DNA from: Clostridia bacterium
GTDB lineage: Bacteria > Bacillota > Clostridia > UMGS1810
Direction: 5' to 3'
NCBI GenBank assembly: GCA_017481205.1
Contig: JAFUPN010000041.1
Location: 124,001-188,000 of the forward strand
DNA length: 64,000 nucleotides
The notes beneath the pieces were generated by a model. It was not told the origin of the DNA. It ran no database searches and was given only the letters and a program-made list of their open reading frames with translations. Below, in pieces: positions 1 to 9,659 of this stretch. Position 1 is the stretch's first letter; each line of letters starts with the position of its first letter. The position numbers and the translations under genes are program-made.

Positions 1-886
1 TGCTGTCTGCCTGCCAGTAGTAAGCAGTATCGGTATGGTGAAGAGCATCCTTAGCAGCTACATAGAAATAGAAGTTTTTGTCGTCATATGCTATTTTGTA
101 ATCTGCTCTCATAACTATATCGCCGCTATAAGTACCAAAGCGGTAATATTCATTAAGCTTGATAGCATCTATATCCGCCCAGTCATCGCCGAAGCCATCC
201 ACTGTGATGTTTTTTTCCTGCATAGGTACCTGAGGGGATGTAACAACATAGTCCATCGCTTCTGTTCCTGACAGTTCCTCAATGTTGCCGCACTTGTTCT
301 GAGTGCTGCCGGTTGCTGTAACAGCCGGTGCTCCCGACTCGAAGCTGCCGTTTGACATAAGATTGGGACCTGCAGGCTTGCCGTTTTCATCAAGCTCATA
401 GATATATGCTCTGTCAATCCAGACATTTTTCATCTTGTTGTAGAATATAAAGCCCATCTGCTTGTTGGTATCCGGACCTGTGTATGTATAGGTAAATTTG
501 TACTCTGTCCATCCAAAGGTTTTGGAAAAAGGTGTGATAAGGTTCATAGCTGCATCAAAATACATATACACATCAGAGCCCTTATCAGCCTTTACAACGC
601 AGCCGTATTCGTAGGTTTTGCCCTTTTTGATTGCTACGTTCGTATACATATTGAGATAATGGTTTGAGGCATCCTTGAGAGTATTACTGGATAATCTCAG
701 GGAATAATTGCCGTCGTACTTTTCTGTGCCGTCAAGGGTTACCTCTGCGTCATAACTCTTTCGCACCTCTGTCCATCCGCTTACATTTACTCCGTTGCTG
801 TCGGTAAGTGCAAAAGCAGGAAGTATACTTGTGCATAGCATAGACACAATCAAAAGTGAAAGTACAACTACTTTTGATGCTTTCAT
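1..886 (-). CDS. Secreted carbohydrate-binding protein, partial (CenC-like and CBM9-like domains; runs off left edge)
   Basis: The reading frame starts with ATG at 886 and stays open to base 1, so the C-terminus is missing. The N-terminus, MKASKVVVLSLLIVSMLCTS, is a signal peptide. Residues about 30-165 resemble a CenC-type (CBM4/9) beta-sandwich, with the typical phrases YDGNYSLRLSS and GFIFYNKMKNVWIDRAYIYE. From about residue 205 the sequence VDGFGDDWADIDAIKLNEYY, followed by YDDKNFYFYVAAKD, matches the start of a CBM9-like sugar-binding domain, a module often attached to xylanases, pectinolytic enzymes and SLH proteins. No catalytic part is visible in the window. The ribosome-binding site GGGAGGTAATTA lies inside the last codons and stop of the preceding gene, only two bases away, so translation is probably coupled. 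Last visible gene of the region A operon. Confidence 0.8.
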   Translation of the reverse strand, partial: MKASKVVVLSLLIVSMLCTSILPAFALTDSNGVNVSGWTEVRKSYDAEVTLDGTEKYDGNYSLRLSSNTLKDASNHYLNMYTNVAIKKGKTYEYGCVVKADKGSDVYMYFDAAMNLITPFSKTFGWTEYKFTYTYTGPDTNKQMGFIFYNKMKNVWIDRAYIYELDENGKPAGPNLMSNGSFESGAPAVTATGSTQNKCGNIEELSGTEAMDYVVTSPQVPMQEKNITVDGFGDDWADIDAIKLNEYYRFGTYSGDIVMRADYKIAYDDKNFYFYVAAKDALHHTDTAYYWQADS

Positions 887-888
887 CG

Positions 889-3800
889 TTAATTACCTCC
901 CTTATAAAGTTCCGTCGGTTGTGCTACGGGTTTTAAATTGCCCTTGCACCAGATGTATACCCTGAGCACGTCTCCGTCAGACACTTCCGATATTTTTATA
1001 GTTGTTGCCAGTTGTCCAGCTCCTTGTACAAGAGCTGTTTTTTTCAATGTTTCTCCGTTATCTCCAAAATGAGCCATTATCATCGTCACATCTTCCTGAC
1101 AGTCAAGTTCATCTGCAGTAACGGTGTATTGTATATTGCCGGCGATAAGTGTATGTATATCCTGAGATGTTATATTACCGCTGTCATCCACAAGAGAAAA
1201 TTCTCCCTTTTGAATGGTGTATCTTATTAGTACCGGCTCATAGGTGTTAAGTGTTACTGTGTCACCTACCGCCTCGCCGTCGATAAGCTCGGCTCCACCG
1301 ATTATTCTGTATCCTTCAAGCTGTGGCTTTACAGTTACCGAGCTGCTGTTGTAGTTGCACATATTCACCAGAAGGCTATTGCCTTGGCGCAAATATGTTA
1401 TCTCCACACCATCAGCTGCCGCCATGGTGCCTGTGTCGGTAACAGTAAAATCTGCATCTCCCATAATCTCTGCTACATAGGTGGGTATGCTTGCTGCTAT
1501 CGAGGATTTTTTTGAAGTGAAGGTTCTTGTTGCGGTATAGGTCTCTGCAGCAGTAAGCCCTGCAATCTCCGATGCTGATGCCGCTCTTGAAAGACCGTTG
1601 CAATCATATGTGAAGCAATCGGCACCAAACAGATATACCTTGCCGCCGCCCTTTATGTAGCTGACAATCGCCTCAACTGCCTCATCGCTTATATGAGTGA
1701 CCTCAGGAACAATGAGTATGTCATAGTTGTTTATCTGAGATATGTCATATTCGTTTGCAATAAACGGTCTGAAGCCTTTGTACAGCAGGCTTGTATATGT
1801 TTTGTACAAGCTGTTTTCATGCTGATAGTTGTATATTGATGTGGTGTGAGAATGGAGTATTGCCACATCGCAGGCTTTGTTCTGTAAAGCAGATATTTCA
1901 TCTGCAAGTCTGTTCAGGTCGTATGTTGTCTTTCCGCTCTGGTACATCACATCGCCCCTGTACTGAACGCATGGATTGCGGAATGATGCATTTGTAGAAT
2001 CACTTATGCCCCATAGCCAGGTCAGGTTAGCGCTGCCACCATGTATGGCACCCTGCCAAAGGCTTGTACGCAGCCAGTCGGGAGTGCGCTCATCGAACAC
2101 AACGGTGCTCTTGTCGGCTATATAGTGATTTTCCAGATTGAGCACCGGTTTGTTCTTAACCGAGGTCTGTGTATCATACCACATAAGCATTGCCTGCATG
2201 GTATTGTACGAATTGCCTATGTATGCCCAGCTGTCATTTCCGTTGTAATCAAAGCTGTCTGAAAGCTCCTTGCTCTCATAGTTGATTCCATAGGTCATCA
2301 CTGCCGGCTCCACCTGAGACATAGCTGCAATCATGGCCTTTGTAAACACCGGTATATCCTCTGATACACTTTTGATGATGCCGGAAATATGACTGTGGAA
2401 CTGAGCCATTATGTTTTCGTTAAAGGTAACATAGTCATAATACAGCGCAGTCTTTGATGCCGACGACGGCATGGTAATTGCCTCAAAGCCTGAATAAGAG
2501 CTGCCGTATACTTTGTTGAGCTTGTCAACGGTTCCGTACTTATCCTCAAGGAACTGCTGCCACTGAGGAACATAATATGCATGAGCATAGGCATTGAACC
2601 GAGGTTCGTTTGCAATCTGGAAGCCAACCACATTATCAAACTCTGCCACAACGGGCATTACAGCCTCAATGTAGGTGTCTGCCGCATCAAAGAATACAGG
2701 GTGAGTAGGATTAAGCTTCATATATACACTGTATTCTTCACCGGAGCCTTTGACGCCGTCCTGACTGATGAGGAACTTGAAGGAATCCACATCATGGAAG
2801 GCAGGTGAAACAACCACATAAAGCCCATTGTCTCTGATGTCGGACAATCTTTGTCTGTAGCTGTCAAGACTTGCCTGAGACACACCAAACATATCTCCGC
2901 TATCCGCCTTGTAATAATCTTCAAAATCGCCGTTGACAATCAGATTGCGAGTGGCACCTTTTTTAATCAGTTTTAAGTCATCCACATAAACACCCGTTGC
3001 GGTGTCATTGGAGCCCACATACGCCAGAGCATTGCTCAGACCAGAGGAATCAGTTGTAAATTCAACAGATTTGTATGTCCAGCTGCTGTAATTGACAGAG
3101 CCCTCAATTCTACCCTTGTTGGTACCTGAGCCAACATTGAGGATGAGATTGTTTGCCCTGCCCTTTACATAGGCGCTGAGCACATATGTGGTGTTTGGCT
3201 GCAAATCTACATACTGATAAATATACTTTGTTACATTTGCAGTTGCAGCGGTTCTGTTGACAATGCTGAGACTACGCTCTCCGGAATGCACATTGCTGCC
3301 GTCGGTCAGCATATCCGCATCCGACATACCGGCACTGCCGCCGTTGGTTGCCCAACCGGCAGGAGCCTGAGCCTCGCCTACTATATCCTTAAAGGTGATA
3401 ACCTGAGCTACAGTGTTGACACCAAATGACTTGTAGTTGCCGGTATCGTCTCTGTTCTCCCATCCATCACAGTATCCGTTTAAGAATACCGGCTGTCCGC
3501 TGCTGTTTAAAAAGGTTTTTCCGTAAGTTGAAAGCTGTGAATTGTCTGCAGCGCTTACTTCAACAGGCTTTGCCGTGCCGTCTATATACGACTGCAGCTT
3601 TGCCCTGAGCTCTGCTGTGCTCTCACTTACAAAAGCTGTGTTGTAATCTGTAATTAAAGTATCGTTTGTATTTTCGTCTGTGCGGGCGTCAAGCTGACGC
3701 ATTACGTCAACTGCGCGTACTGCACAGTTATAAAGAAGCTTTTCGTATTCAGGGATAATCCCCTTGCTTTCGCACTGTTTTATCAGAGAATGTACCTCTG

Positions 3801-4233
3801 CAAGCTGTTTTTCAAGCTCTGTGTAGGCATCGTTGTAGTACACACCGAAGGTATATGTAACCTTACTGCCGTTACGTGGATACATTTCTACCGTGAAAAG
3901 TCCAAGAGCTTCATCATCCAGAGCAAACGCTGTGGTATATGTATCGTCAACTCTGCGCATAGGCTGGTCTATCCAGCGGAGTGTGCCGCAGCTGTCGTAT
4001 ATCTTGATAGCAACACTGTCACTGCCGTCTTTTACAACACCCTCCAGGATTATATTGCCGTCTGAAACACTCACAGAACTGATTGTTACGACAGAACTGT
4101 TTTTTGCAGATTCGCATATTTCCGTGGTATAGCCTGATGCGGCGCACACAGGTGCCATTGCACCGGTCAACTGGAATGTGAGCAGTATTGTTAAGGTCAA
4201 GCATATCAGTCTTTTAAAAACACTCTGTCTCAT
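889..4233 (-). CDS. Secreted GH42-like (clan GH-A) glycosidase with internal CBM
   Basis: 1114 residues with signal peptide (1-32). Residues 45-130 form a beta domain and 135-215 a helical stretch. The TIM barrel begins near 235 (TYGKTFLNSSGQPVFLNGY), is interrupted at about 285-430 by a CenC-like binding module, and resumes. QIANEPRF carries the likely acid/base Glu543; LNLENHYIA carries the likely nucleophile Glu701. TIM-barrel plus the following flavodoxin-like segment (DVAILHS; YDILIVPEVTHISDEAVEAI, about 787-870) is the layout of GH42 beta-galactosidases and relatives. The last ~90 residues are the C-terminal beta module shared by many exported proteins here (VLRVYIWCKGNLKP). Substrate is not determined; beta-galactan or arabinogalactan side chains would fit GH42, but the sequence is divergent. 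ATG at 4233 follows AGGAG at good spacing. Confidence 0.8.
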   Translation of the reverse strand: MRQSVFKRLICLTLTILLTFQLTGAMAPVCAASGYTTEICESAKNSSVVTISSVSVSDGNIILEGVVKDGSDSVAIKIYDSCGTLRWIDQPMRRVDDTYTTAFALDDEALGLFTVEMYPRNGSKVTYTFGVYYNDAYTELEKQLAEVHSLIKQCESKGIIPEYEKLLYNCAVRAVDVMRQLDARTDENTNDTLITDYNTAFVSESTAELRAKLQSYIDGTAKPVEVSAADNSQLSTYGKTFLNSSGQPVFLNGYCDGWENRDDTGNYKSFGVNTVAQVITFKDIVGEAQAPAGWATNGGSAGMSDADMLTDGSNVHSGERSLSIVNRTAATANVTKYIYQYVDLQPNTTYVLSAYVKGRANNLILNVGSGTNKGRIEGSVNYSSWTYKSVEFTTDSSGLSNALAYVGSNDTATGVYVDDLKLIKKGATRNLIVNGDFEDYYKADSGDMFGVSQASLDSYRQRLSDIRDNGLYVVVSPAFHDVDSFKFLISQDGVKGSGEEYSVYMKLNPTHPVFFDAADTYIEAVMPVVAEFDNVVGFQIANEPRFNAYAHAYYVPQWQQFLEDKYGTVDKLNKVYGSSYSGFEAITMPSSASKTALYYDYVTFNENIMAQFHSHISGIIKSVSEDIPVFTKAMIAAMSQVEPAVMTYGINYESKELSDSFDYNGNDSWAYIGNSYNTMQAMLMWYDTQTSVKNKPVLNLENHYIADKSTVVFDERTPDWLRTSLWQGAIHGGSANLTWLWGISDSTNASFRNPCVQYRGDVMYQSGKTTYDLNRLADEISALQNKACDVAILHSHTTSIYNYQHENSLYKTYTSLLYKGFRPFIANEYDISQINNYDILIVPEVTHISDEAVEAIVSYIKGGGKVYLFGADCFTYDCNGLSRAASASEIAGLTAAETYTATRTFTSKKSSIAASIPTYVAEIMGDADFTVTDTGTMAAADGVEITYLRQGNSLLVNMCNYNSSSVTVKPQLEGYRIIGGAELIDGEAVGDTVTLNTYEPVLIRYTIQKGEFSLVDDSGNITSQDIHTLIAGNIQYTVTADELDCQEDVTMIMAHFGDNGETLKKTALVQGAGQLATTIKISEVSDGDVLRVYIWCKGNLKPVAQPTELYKGGN

Positions 4234-4262
4234 ATAAATTCTCCTGTAATATTTTTAACACT

Positions 4263-4294
4263 CCCTGACGCCGCAAAATGCAACGGCGCCAGGG
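4263..4294 (-). other. Intercistronic GC-rich hairpin
   Basis: Between the CBM-only gene and the GH42-like gene. CCCTGACGCCG (4263-4273) pairs with CGGCGCCAGGG (4284-4294) through 11 bp with one G-T pair and a 10-base loop. No run of T follows on the transcribed strand, so it is probably an mRNA-stability or processing hairpin rather than a full terminator. Confidence 0.55.
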
Positions 4295-4306
4295 GGGAGG
4301 ATTTGA

Positions 4307-6997
4307 TTAAAATTCACAAGCTACGTTAAGTGGCTTCATACCGTCAAGGCTATCCCAGAGAAAAGCTTTGATTTTGTATGTTGTATAATCATCAGACTGA
4401 GGAACGTTTACCTTAGCCTCAAAATCTGCTGTATCGCCAAGGGTAATAGTCCTGGGATCTTCAACAACAGTTACAATCTCTGTGCCCTTGCAAAGTGCAA
4501 TGATAAGTGATGCATCAAGAGACGCTTCCTTATTGTTTGTAAGGCTGATTTCAACAGTGTAGTCACCTGCTGCTGTAATATCTGCAACCTCTGATGTGCT
4601 GTCATAGAGCTTGTATGAGGTTATCTCAAAGGATGGAGCATCCGGTGTAACTGTTCCGATTGTCTTTGCTTCGGACAGTACATAACGGTTACTCTGTGTT
4701 ACGTATACAAATTCATATTCACTGTCATTTTCAAGGCCGTTTATTGTAATCTGATTTCCGTTAGGATCAGCTATAGCACGGAGCTTGAGCACATCCTTAT
4801 CATTTTCTGTTGTCTTTTCGTAGATATATACCTTTGTTGCACTGCCTGCGTTGTAGTTTACGATTGCCTTGCCGTTGCCGCCTTCAACAGAAATACTTTC
4901 TACATCTGTAGCAGCACTTACATCTTCAAATGTACTGCATCCTACAAGGTTTTCGCCTGTTTCTACACCGTTTTCCAGCTTGTAGCACTCGATATTGTCT
5001 ATCCAGAGGTCTGATACCGCACAGTTTACCTGGAAGAGAAGTCTGCAGTATGTGTTTGCCTTTGTTGTGGTAAATTCTGCTGTAAACGGAGTCCAGTTAT
5101 CAATTGTCTGACCCATATAAGTTGCAAAAGGTGTAACATTCAATAATGCACCGCTTCCGGCACTTTCCTGAATCTGAAGATTAATCGAACCATCTGTCGC
5201 TGTTGTCAGGTCACCCTTTGCATAGAATTTTACTCTGTAGGTTGCACCGAGCTCACTGATAGCCATACCGTTTGAATTTGATCTGTAATATGTACGCAGA
5301 TAGTAGTTTCCGGTATTTGTTGAAGAGAAATCAGCAGGTCTTGTAGCAGAAGCATCAGGTGCCTTGTTTGCTGTGATATGCATTGACTTACCGCTTGCTT
5401 CTGTGCCGTAATATACATTGCTGTCAACTGTGATATCTGCAGGCATCATATAAGGCTGCTTTGTACTGGAACCGTTCTGATAATACTTAATCCAGCCGCT
5501 TCCCTCCTGCTTGCCTACACTGCCTATAATTGTTGATGTAGGAGATTCAGGCTTGATTGAAGCTTCGATGCTTGTTGTCTTACCGTCTGCAAATGCAAAT
5601 ACCAGTCTGAAGGTGTGTACTGTATCTACTGAGTAGTCGCCGATATAGTGTGCATTTACAGCCTTTGCTGATTTTGAAATATTTGAAAGTGATATTTCTG
5701 AAGGAGTGCCTGATGTTACATCATACACGGTAATATTGCTTATAGCAACCTCACCTGTGGGATTTTCCCATGAAAGCATAAGAGGCATAACTGATGTTGC
5801 TGTATAGAAACGCTGGTAAGAATTAAGAATAACATTTTTTGGTTCGTATGCAGTATAGGGAATTGCAGGGACCTCGGGCTCGATGCTTCCGGAGCCCTCA
5901 CCAAATGAGCCGGAAGGAGTTTTGTTTTCTTCGGTGCCTTCTGCCACTACGCTGATTTCATCTATATGCATATCCATATATCCTCTGAGGATAAAGAACA
6001 GTGCAGTGTTGTTTGTAGCTGCTTGAGTATATGAATACTTAAACCAGCCGTTGGACTGCTCTTCACAGTCCATATTCTTAAGCCATACGTTTGTACCTGA
6101 GCCCATATAGAAATATGAACGGTTTGCAGTGTATGTATCAAACTGCTTGTCTGTGTAGAATGTCAGTGTATAGTTTGTACCTGCCACAAATGTTGTAGCC
6201 TCTGTGCTGATGAGCTTTGTCTGTCTTGCACGCTCTGTGTAGTAGCCCTCTCTTTTTATATAAAGAGAGTTGCCGCCTGCATCGTAGGATGCGTCATTCT
6301 TTACAGCTACTTCATATACATCTGTAGGCTGTGTTTCAAACTTAGAGTTGTCTGCAGGGTTGACATACTGAACTGTAAAGCCTTCTATCGTGGGAATGGC
6401 TGTTGCTGTGCCAAAACCATCTTCAAAGCCTGCATCTCTGATTACATTTGTCTGTGTGGCATCGCCTTCTTTCCACACCTTTATATCGTCAATGTAAAGG
6501 TCAACTTCACACGCATTATTAAACTGGAACCAGAAGCCGCTTCCCTGATTTGAGGTTATACTGTTTCTCCACTGGTGGGTATACTTTGTCCAGCCGGTTT
6601 TGCCGGTGTTATTATCTACGGTAAGGTTGTGCATTCCTTTACCGTTATCACTTACATAATACAATGCACTGCTTGGCATTGCATTTTCAGTGTTGTTGTA
6701 AACGTAAAATTCTACATTGTACAGTGTATCGTGCTCAAGCGCCTGAGAAAGGTTCTGCACATAAAGCACATTATTGTTTGCACTTTTTTGCACATGAAGA
6801 GATTTTGTACCGCTGAATGACTGTGCGGTTGATATTTCTGCCAGTTTTCCATCACCGATAGCTACTTCATTGCCATATGCAAACCAGTAATCGCTCAGCT
6901 CTGTCATACTGCCTGCTGCACTTACTGTCAATGCCGGAGCAAACATAGTGCATATTAATGTGAAAATCAATAATAATGAAACATATCTTTTTTTCAT
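4307..6997 (-). CDS. Secreted multi-CBM protein without catalytic domain
   Basis: 896 residues, signal peptide 1-28. Three CenC-like (CBM4/9) beta-sandwich modules can be seen at about 30-175, 185-350 and 495-675, each ending in a pattern like DLYIDDIKVWKEG, MHIDEISVVAEG or LWIDNIECYKLENG. Fibronectin-III-like segments lie at about 380-480 and 690-780. The C-terminal ~100 residues are the shared beta module (YKIKAFLWDSLDGMKPL). No glycosidase or lyase motif is present, so a binding or scaffolding role on the target polysaccharide is inferred. It sits between the region A SLH pair and the GH42-like enzyme, flanked by hairpins on both sides, which could set its own mRNA level. ATG at 6997 follows GAGAGGAATTAATT. 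Confidence 0.75.
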   Translation of the reverse strand: MKKRYVSLLLIFTLICTMFAPALTVSAAGSMTELSDYWFAYGNEVAIGDGKLAEISTAQSFSGTKSLHVQKSANNNVLYVQNLSQALEHDTLYNVEFYVYNNTENAMPSSALYYVSDNGKGMHNLTVDNNTGKTGWTKYTHQWRNSITSNQGSGFWFQFNNACEVDLYIDDIKVWKEGDATQTNVIRDAGFEDGFGTATAIPTIEGFTVQYVNPADNSKFETQPTDVYEVAVKNDASYDAGGNSLYIKREGYYTERARQTKLISTEATTFVAGTNYTLTFYTDKQFDTYTANRSYFYMGSGTNVWLKNMDCEEQSNGWFKYSYTQAATNNTALFFILRGYMDMHIDEISVVAEGTEENKTPSGSFGEGSGSIEPEVPAIPYTAYEPKNVILNSYQRFYTATSVMPLMLSWENPTGEVAISNITVYDVTSGTPSEISLSNISKSAKAVNAHYIGDYSVDTVHTFRLVFAFADGKTTSIEASIKPESPTSTIIGSVGKQEGSGWIKYYQNGSSTKQPYMMPADITVDSNVYYGTEASGKSMHITANKAPDASATRPADFSSTNTGNYYLRTYYRSNSNGMAISELGATYRVKFYAKGDLTTATDGSINLQIQESAGSGALLNVTPFATYMGQTIDNWTPFTAEFTTTKANTYCRLLFQVNCAVSDLWIDNIECYKLENGVETGENLVGCSTFEDVSAATDVESISVEGGNGKAIVNYNAGSATKVYIYEKTTENDKDVLKLRAIADPNGNQITINGLENDSEYEFVYVTQSNRYVLSEAKTIGTVTPDAPSFEITSYKLYDSTSEVADITAAGDYTVEISLTNNKEASLDASLIIALCKGTEIVTVVEDPRTITLGDTADFEAKVNVPQSDDYTTYKIKAFLWDSLDGMKPLNVACEF

Positions 6998-7034
6998 AAT
7001 TAATTCCTCTCTTTGCTAAAAGAATATTTATAAT

Positions 7035-7083
7035 GAAATTCCGTATAGTGTGATAGTATTCGAACTATTACACTAAGGATTTC
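7035..7083 (-). other. Intercistronic hairpin in region A operon
   Basis: AGTGTGATAGT (7047-7057) and ACTATTACACT (7064-7074) pair over 11 bp with loop ATTCGA. An outer GAAATTCC / GGATTTC arm (7035-7042 and 7077-7083) extends the stem. It lies in the 93-base gap between the 848-residue SLH protein and the CBM-only gene. No T-run follows on either strand. Confidence 0.5.
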
Positions 7084-7090
7084 AATATCA

Positions 7091-9637
7091 TTATTTAACT
7101 ACATATATGTCTCTTGCTGTAGAATTACGCATTGCTATGAATATCTTGTCTTCCGGCTCAATATCGCTGTATGTTCCACGTTCAAGGGTAAGCCGGCGGT
7201 CTGCGGTATTGCATATGGTAACTCTTGTAGTACTTGCTCCCTTAGATGCAATAAGCGAGGTTGAATTGTCTATCTGAATAAGAAGTCTAAGCTCTGATGG
7301 ATTGGTTTTCAGCACAGTACCGCTGACATAACCTATAGGTGTGGCGGTATGAAGTGAAGCGTTTGCCAACTGAGATTTGAGTATACCGTCTGCTGAGGAA
7401 TAGTATCTCTCAAATTCCGAAATTTCGCCTGCGGTGTCAATAAACACCTGAAGAAAATCTCCCGGCTTTATACTGCTTGCATCAACACCATCTGCAACAA
7501 ATATTGAAAAGTCAGAATAGCTTTCCACCATACCATTGATGCACACTCCGTAGGTGCCATCACTCTTCAGCTTTGAAGTTACTTTTTCTACAATAACCGT
7601 GTTGTTTGACTTACGGTTTTTGAGAAACTCCGGATCTGCAGTAATGATAATCTGGTTGCTGGAAAAAAACTCATCCACATCATAGGCTGTTACGCCGTAT
7701 GACAAGTCTGCAGTGAGCCAGCTCTTGTCGATAATCATAAAATCCATCTCATCTGCCGTTGCTGCATTTGCCGGAATCCACCACATAGTACAGTTGTCTC
7801 CCACAAACAACTCGTGGTTGAAGGAAGAATTCTGTGTTCTGTACGCCATGGTACGCTCCGGTCTGACGCTGTAATAATCTGTATCTGTATCAGTGGTGGA
7901 CTGAGCTGTGCTGAGTTCTTTTACAATATTTTCATCGTCCACTCTGTATCTGATAAGCTGCGGTGTAATATCAGGACCTATCTGATTATACAAATCCTCA
8001 CATTTTATCCTTGATGCACTGTCGTTGTATGTGAGCTTATCGTCAAGAGTGAGTATCTCCCAATCACCTTCAGAATTGAATACCTTGAGCTGTACGCTTG
8101 TTTCAAAAACGCCATCGGTTTTCCAAGCAACAAGATATGCATATTGTTTGTCAGAAAGTGGTGAAAAAGCTGCTATATTGCCAAAGCGGTCAATATATGC
8201 CACTGTATATTCGCCCACACGGGGAAGCTCGCAATATCTGTCTCCGCTGCTGCTCGCGTTCACCAGCTGAGCGGTCAACTTATAGTCCTTGCCGGCGATT
8301 TCTATGATGCCGTTCTCTGTGTCGATTGACTTTACTGTACCGGCAGCAGTTTCAGCTGTTACCACAGCCCTGATAACCTTTCGTCCGGTTGTATTGCAGC
8401 TTGCGGCAACTGTTACAACATCATTTACCGCAATATCTCCTGCCGCTGCCTCCAAGCCGTATTTTTCAACATAAATCACATCATCCAAGCCGGAGCTGTC
8501 TATACACAAATCCTTCAGTGCGCCTTCATATGTAAGCTTGTTGTATATTGTCTTGGTGTTGAGTGCCACATTGTTCACAATCATGGTCTGATAACTGTCA
8601 ACCTTGACTACATCATAGGCTGAATCTCCATCATTGTTAATCAGCGTTACACATCCGTCAACGGGAATCATATGTGATTTTGTGTAATCTGACAATGCCA
8701 CACCATTGTATATAAGCTTGTATGATATATCCAGTACGGCAGTTTTCTGACGACCCTTGTCGTTGTAATAGGTTATACTTGTAAGCCTGTCAGAAACCGA
8801 TGCAATATCCTTATGTTCAAGCACCAATACTTGTGTATCGTCCTGTTCCATATACATAACTGTTTTCTGAGGGTGCTTTTTGGTGTACTTTACATATGCG
8901 TTAACTTTGTAGCCTATATACTCAGTACAGTCTGCAGTTGTCTTATAAGTAACTCCGTCTATTGAAATCTCATCACTGTCCAGCATAGATGCACCATACA
9001 GAGTTGTCTCATATGAGCCGTCCACAAGGCCCTCCAGCTCGTATATACCGCGGTACACTGCGATTGGTGTATCGCCCTCATAGGATTCTATAATTACTGA
9101 ATCATCATATATCTCTACTATCTGTAGAATGTCTGTCTGTATGAAATTTTTGACAAGCCTCATACAGCTTGAAGCGGTTATATACTTACCGTAGGACTCT
9201 ACTCCCTTTGTAAGCTTGCTTTTTGCCGTGATATACTTCGATGTGCCTAAACCTGCAAGGGATGAATATCCCAGCAGCTTCATTGCCATATCCACCGCTT
9301 CGTCATAGTTGATAAATACATTCATCCTTGTATCACTGCTGCTTATCAAACCAAGACCGCGGGCAAGGCTTATCACCTCGGCATTTGCAGTTTTGTACCC
9401 TTTGTCAAATACTGTGTTGACAAGCATTGTGATGTAGTCGCCTTTTTTGAAGCCCTCATTAAGCACAAGGTCTGATGTTTCAAAACAAACAATGTCCAAT
9501 GCCTCAAGCAGCTCCATATCTGCCACTGCTTCCGGGTCTGCAACGTCGGCTGCCAATGCAGGAACGCCTGCTGGCATCGCCGTGAGCAAAACCGTTATGA
9601 GCATCCACACAATGCTGCGTTTAAGTTTAATATTCAT
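7091..9637 (-). CDS. Large exported SLH-family protein, pair member 2 (region A copy)
   Basis: 848 residues, signal peptide 1-29. Residues 35-175 are a degenerate triple SLH region, recognisable by alignment with the two paralogues at 39981-42641 and 48188-50749 rather than on its own. The rest is beta-rich and colinear with those paralogues: GYKVNAYV (242-249), the loop NNDGDSAYDVVKVDSYQT (334-351), a segment ending LPRVGEYTVAYIDRFGNI, QLIRYRVDDENIVKELSTAQ, YGVTAYDVDEF, and a C-terminal end EPEDKIFIAMRN..DIYVVK. The DGD loop resembles calcium-binding FG-GAP or dockerin-type loops. I do not recognise the body as a named family. It follows its SLH partner by 22 bases and should be co-translated. 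Function unknown; probable surface attachment and a structural or glycan-handling role. Confidence 0.7.
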   Translation of the reverse strand: MNIKLKRSIVWMLITVLLTAMPAGVPALAADVADPEAVADMELLEALDIVCFETSDLVLNEGFKKGDYITMLVNTVFDKGYKTANAEVISLARGLGLISSSDTRMNVFINYDEAVDMAMKLLGYSSLAGLGTSKYITAKSKLTKGVESYGKYITASSCMRLVKNFIQTDILQIVEIYDDSVIIESYEGDTPIAVYRGIYELEGLVDGSYETTLYGASMLDSDEISIDGVTYKTTADCTEYIGYKVNAYVKYTKKHPQKTVMYMEQDDTQVLVLEHKDIASVSDRLTSITYYNDKGRQKTAVLDISYKLIYNGVALSDYTKSHMIPVDGCVTLINNDGDSAYDVVKVDSYQTMIVNNVALNTKTIYNKLTYEGALKDLCIDSSGLDDVIYVEKYGLEAAAGDIAVNDVVTVAASCNTTGRKVIRAVVTAETAAGTVKSIDTENGIIEIAGKDYKLTAQLVNASSSGDRYCELPRVGEYTVAYIDRFGNIAAFSPLSDKQYAYLVAWKTDGVFETSVQLKVFNSEGDWEILTLDDKLTYNDSASRIKCEDLYNQIGPDITPQLIRYRVDDENIVKELSTAQSTTDTDTDYYSVRPERTMAYRTQNSSFNHELFVGDNCTMWWIPANAATADEMDFMIIDKSWLTADLSYGVTAYDVDEFFSSNQIIITADPEFLKNRKSNNTVIVEKVTSKLKSDGTYGVCINGMVESYSDFSIFVADGVDASSIKPGDFLQVFIDTAGEISEFERYYSSADGILKSQLANASLHTATPIGYVSGTVLKTNPSELRLLIQIDNSTSLIASKGASTTRVTICNTADRRLTLERGTYSDIEPEDKIFIAMRNSTARDIYVVK

Positions 9638-9659
9638 TGTTTACCTCCCTTCCAACAAA

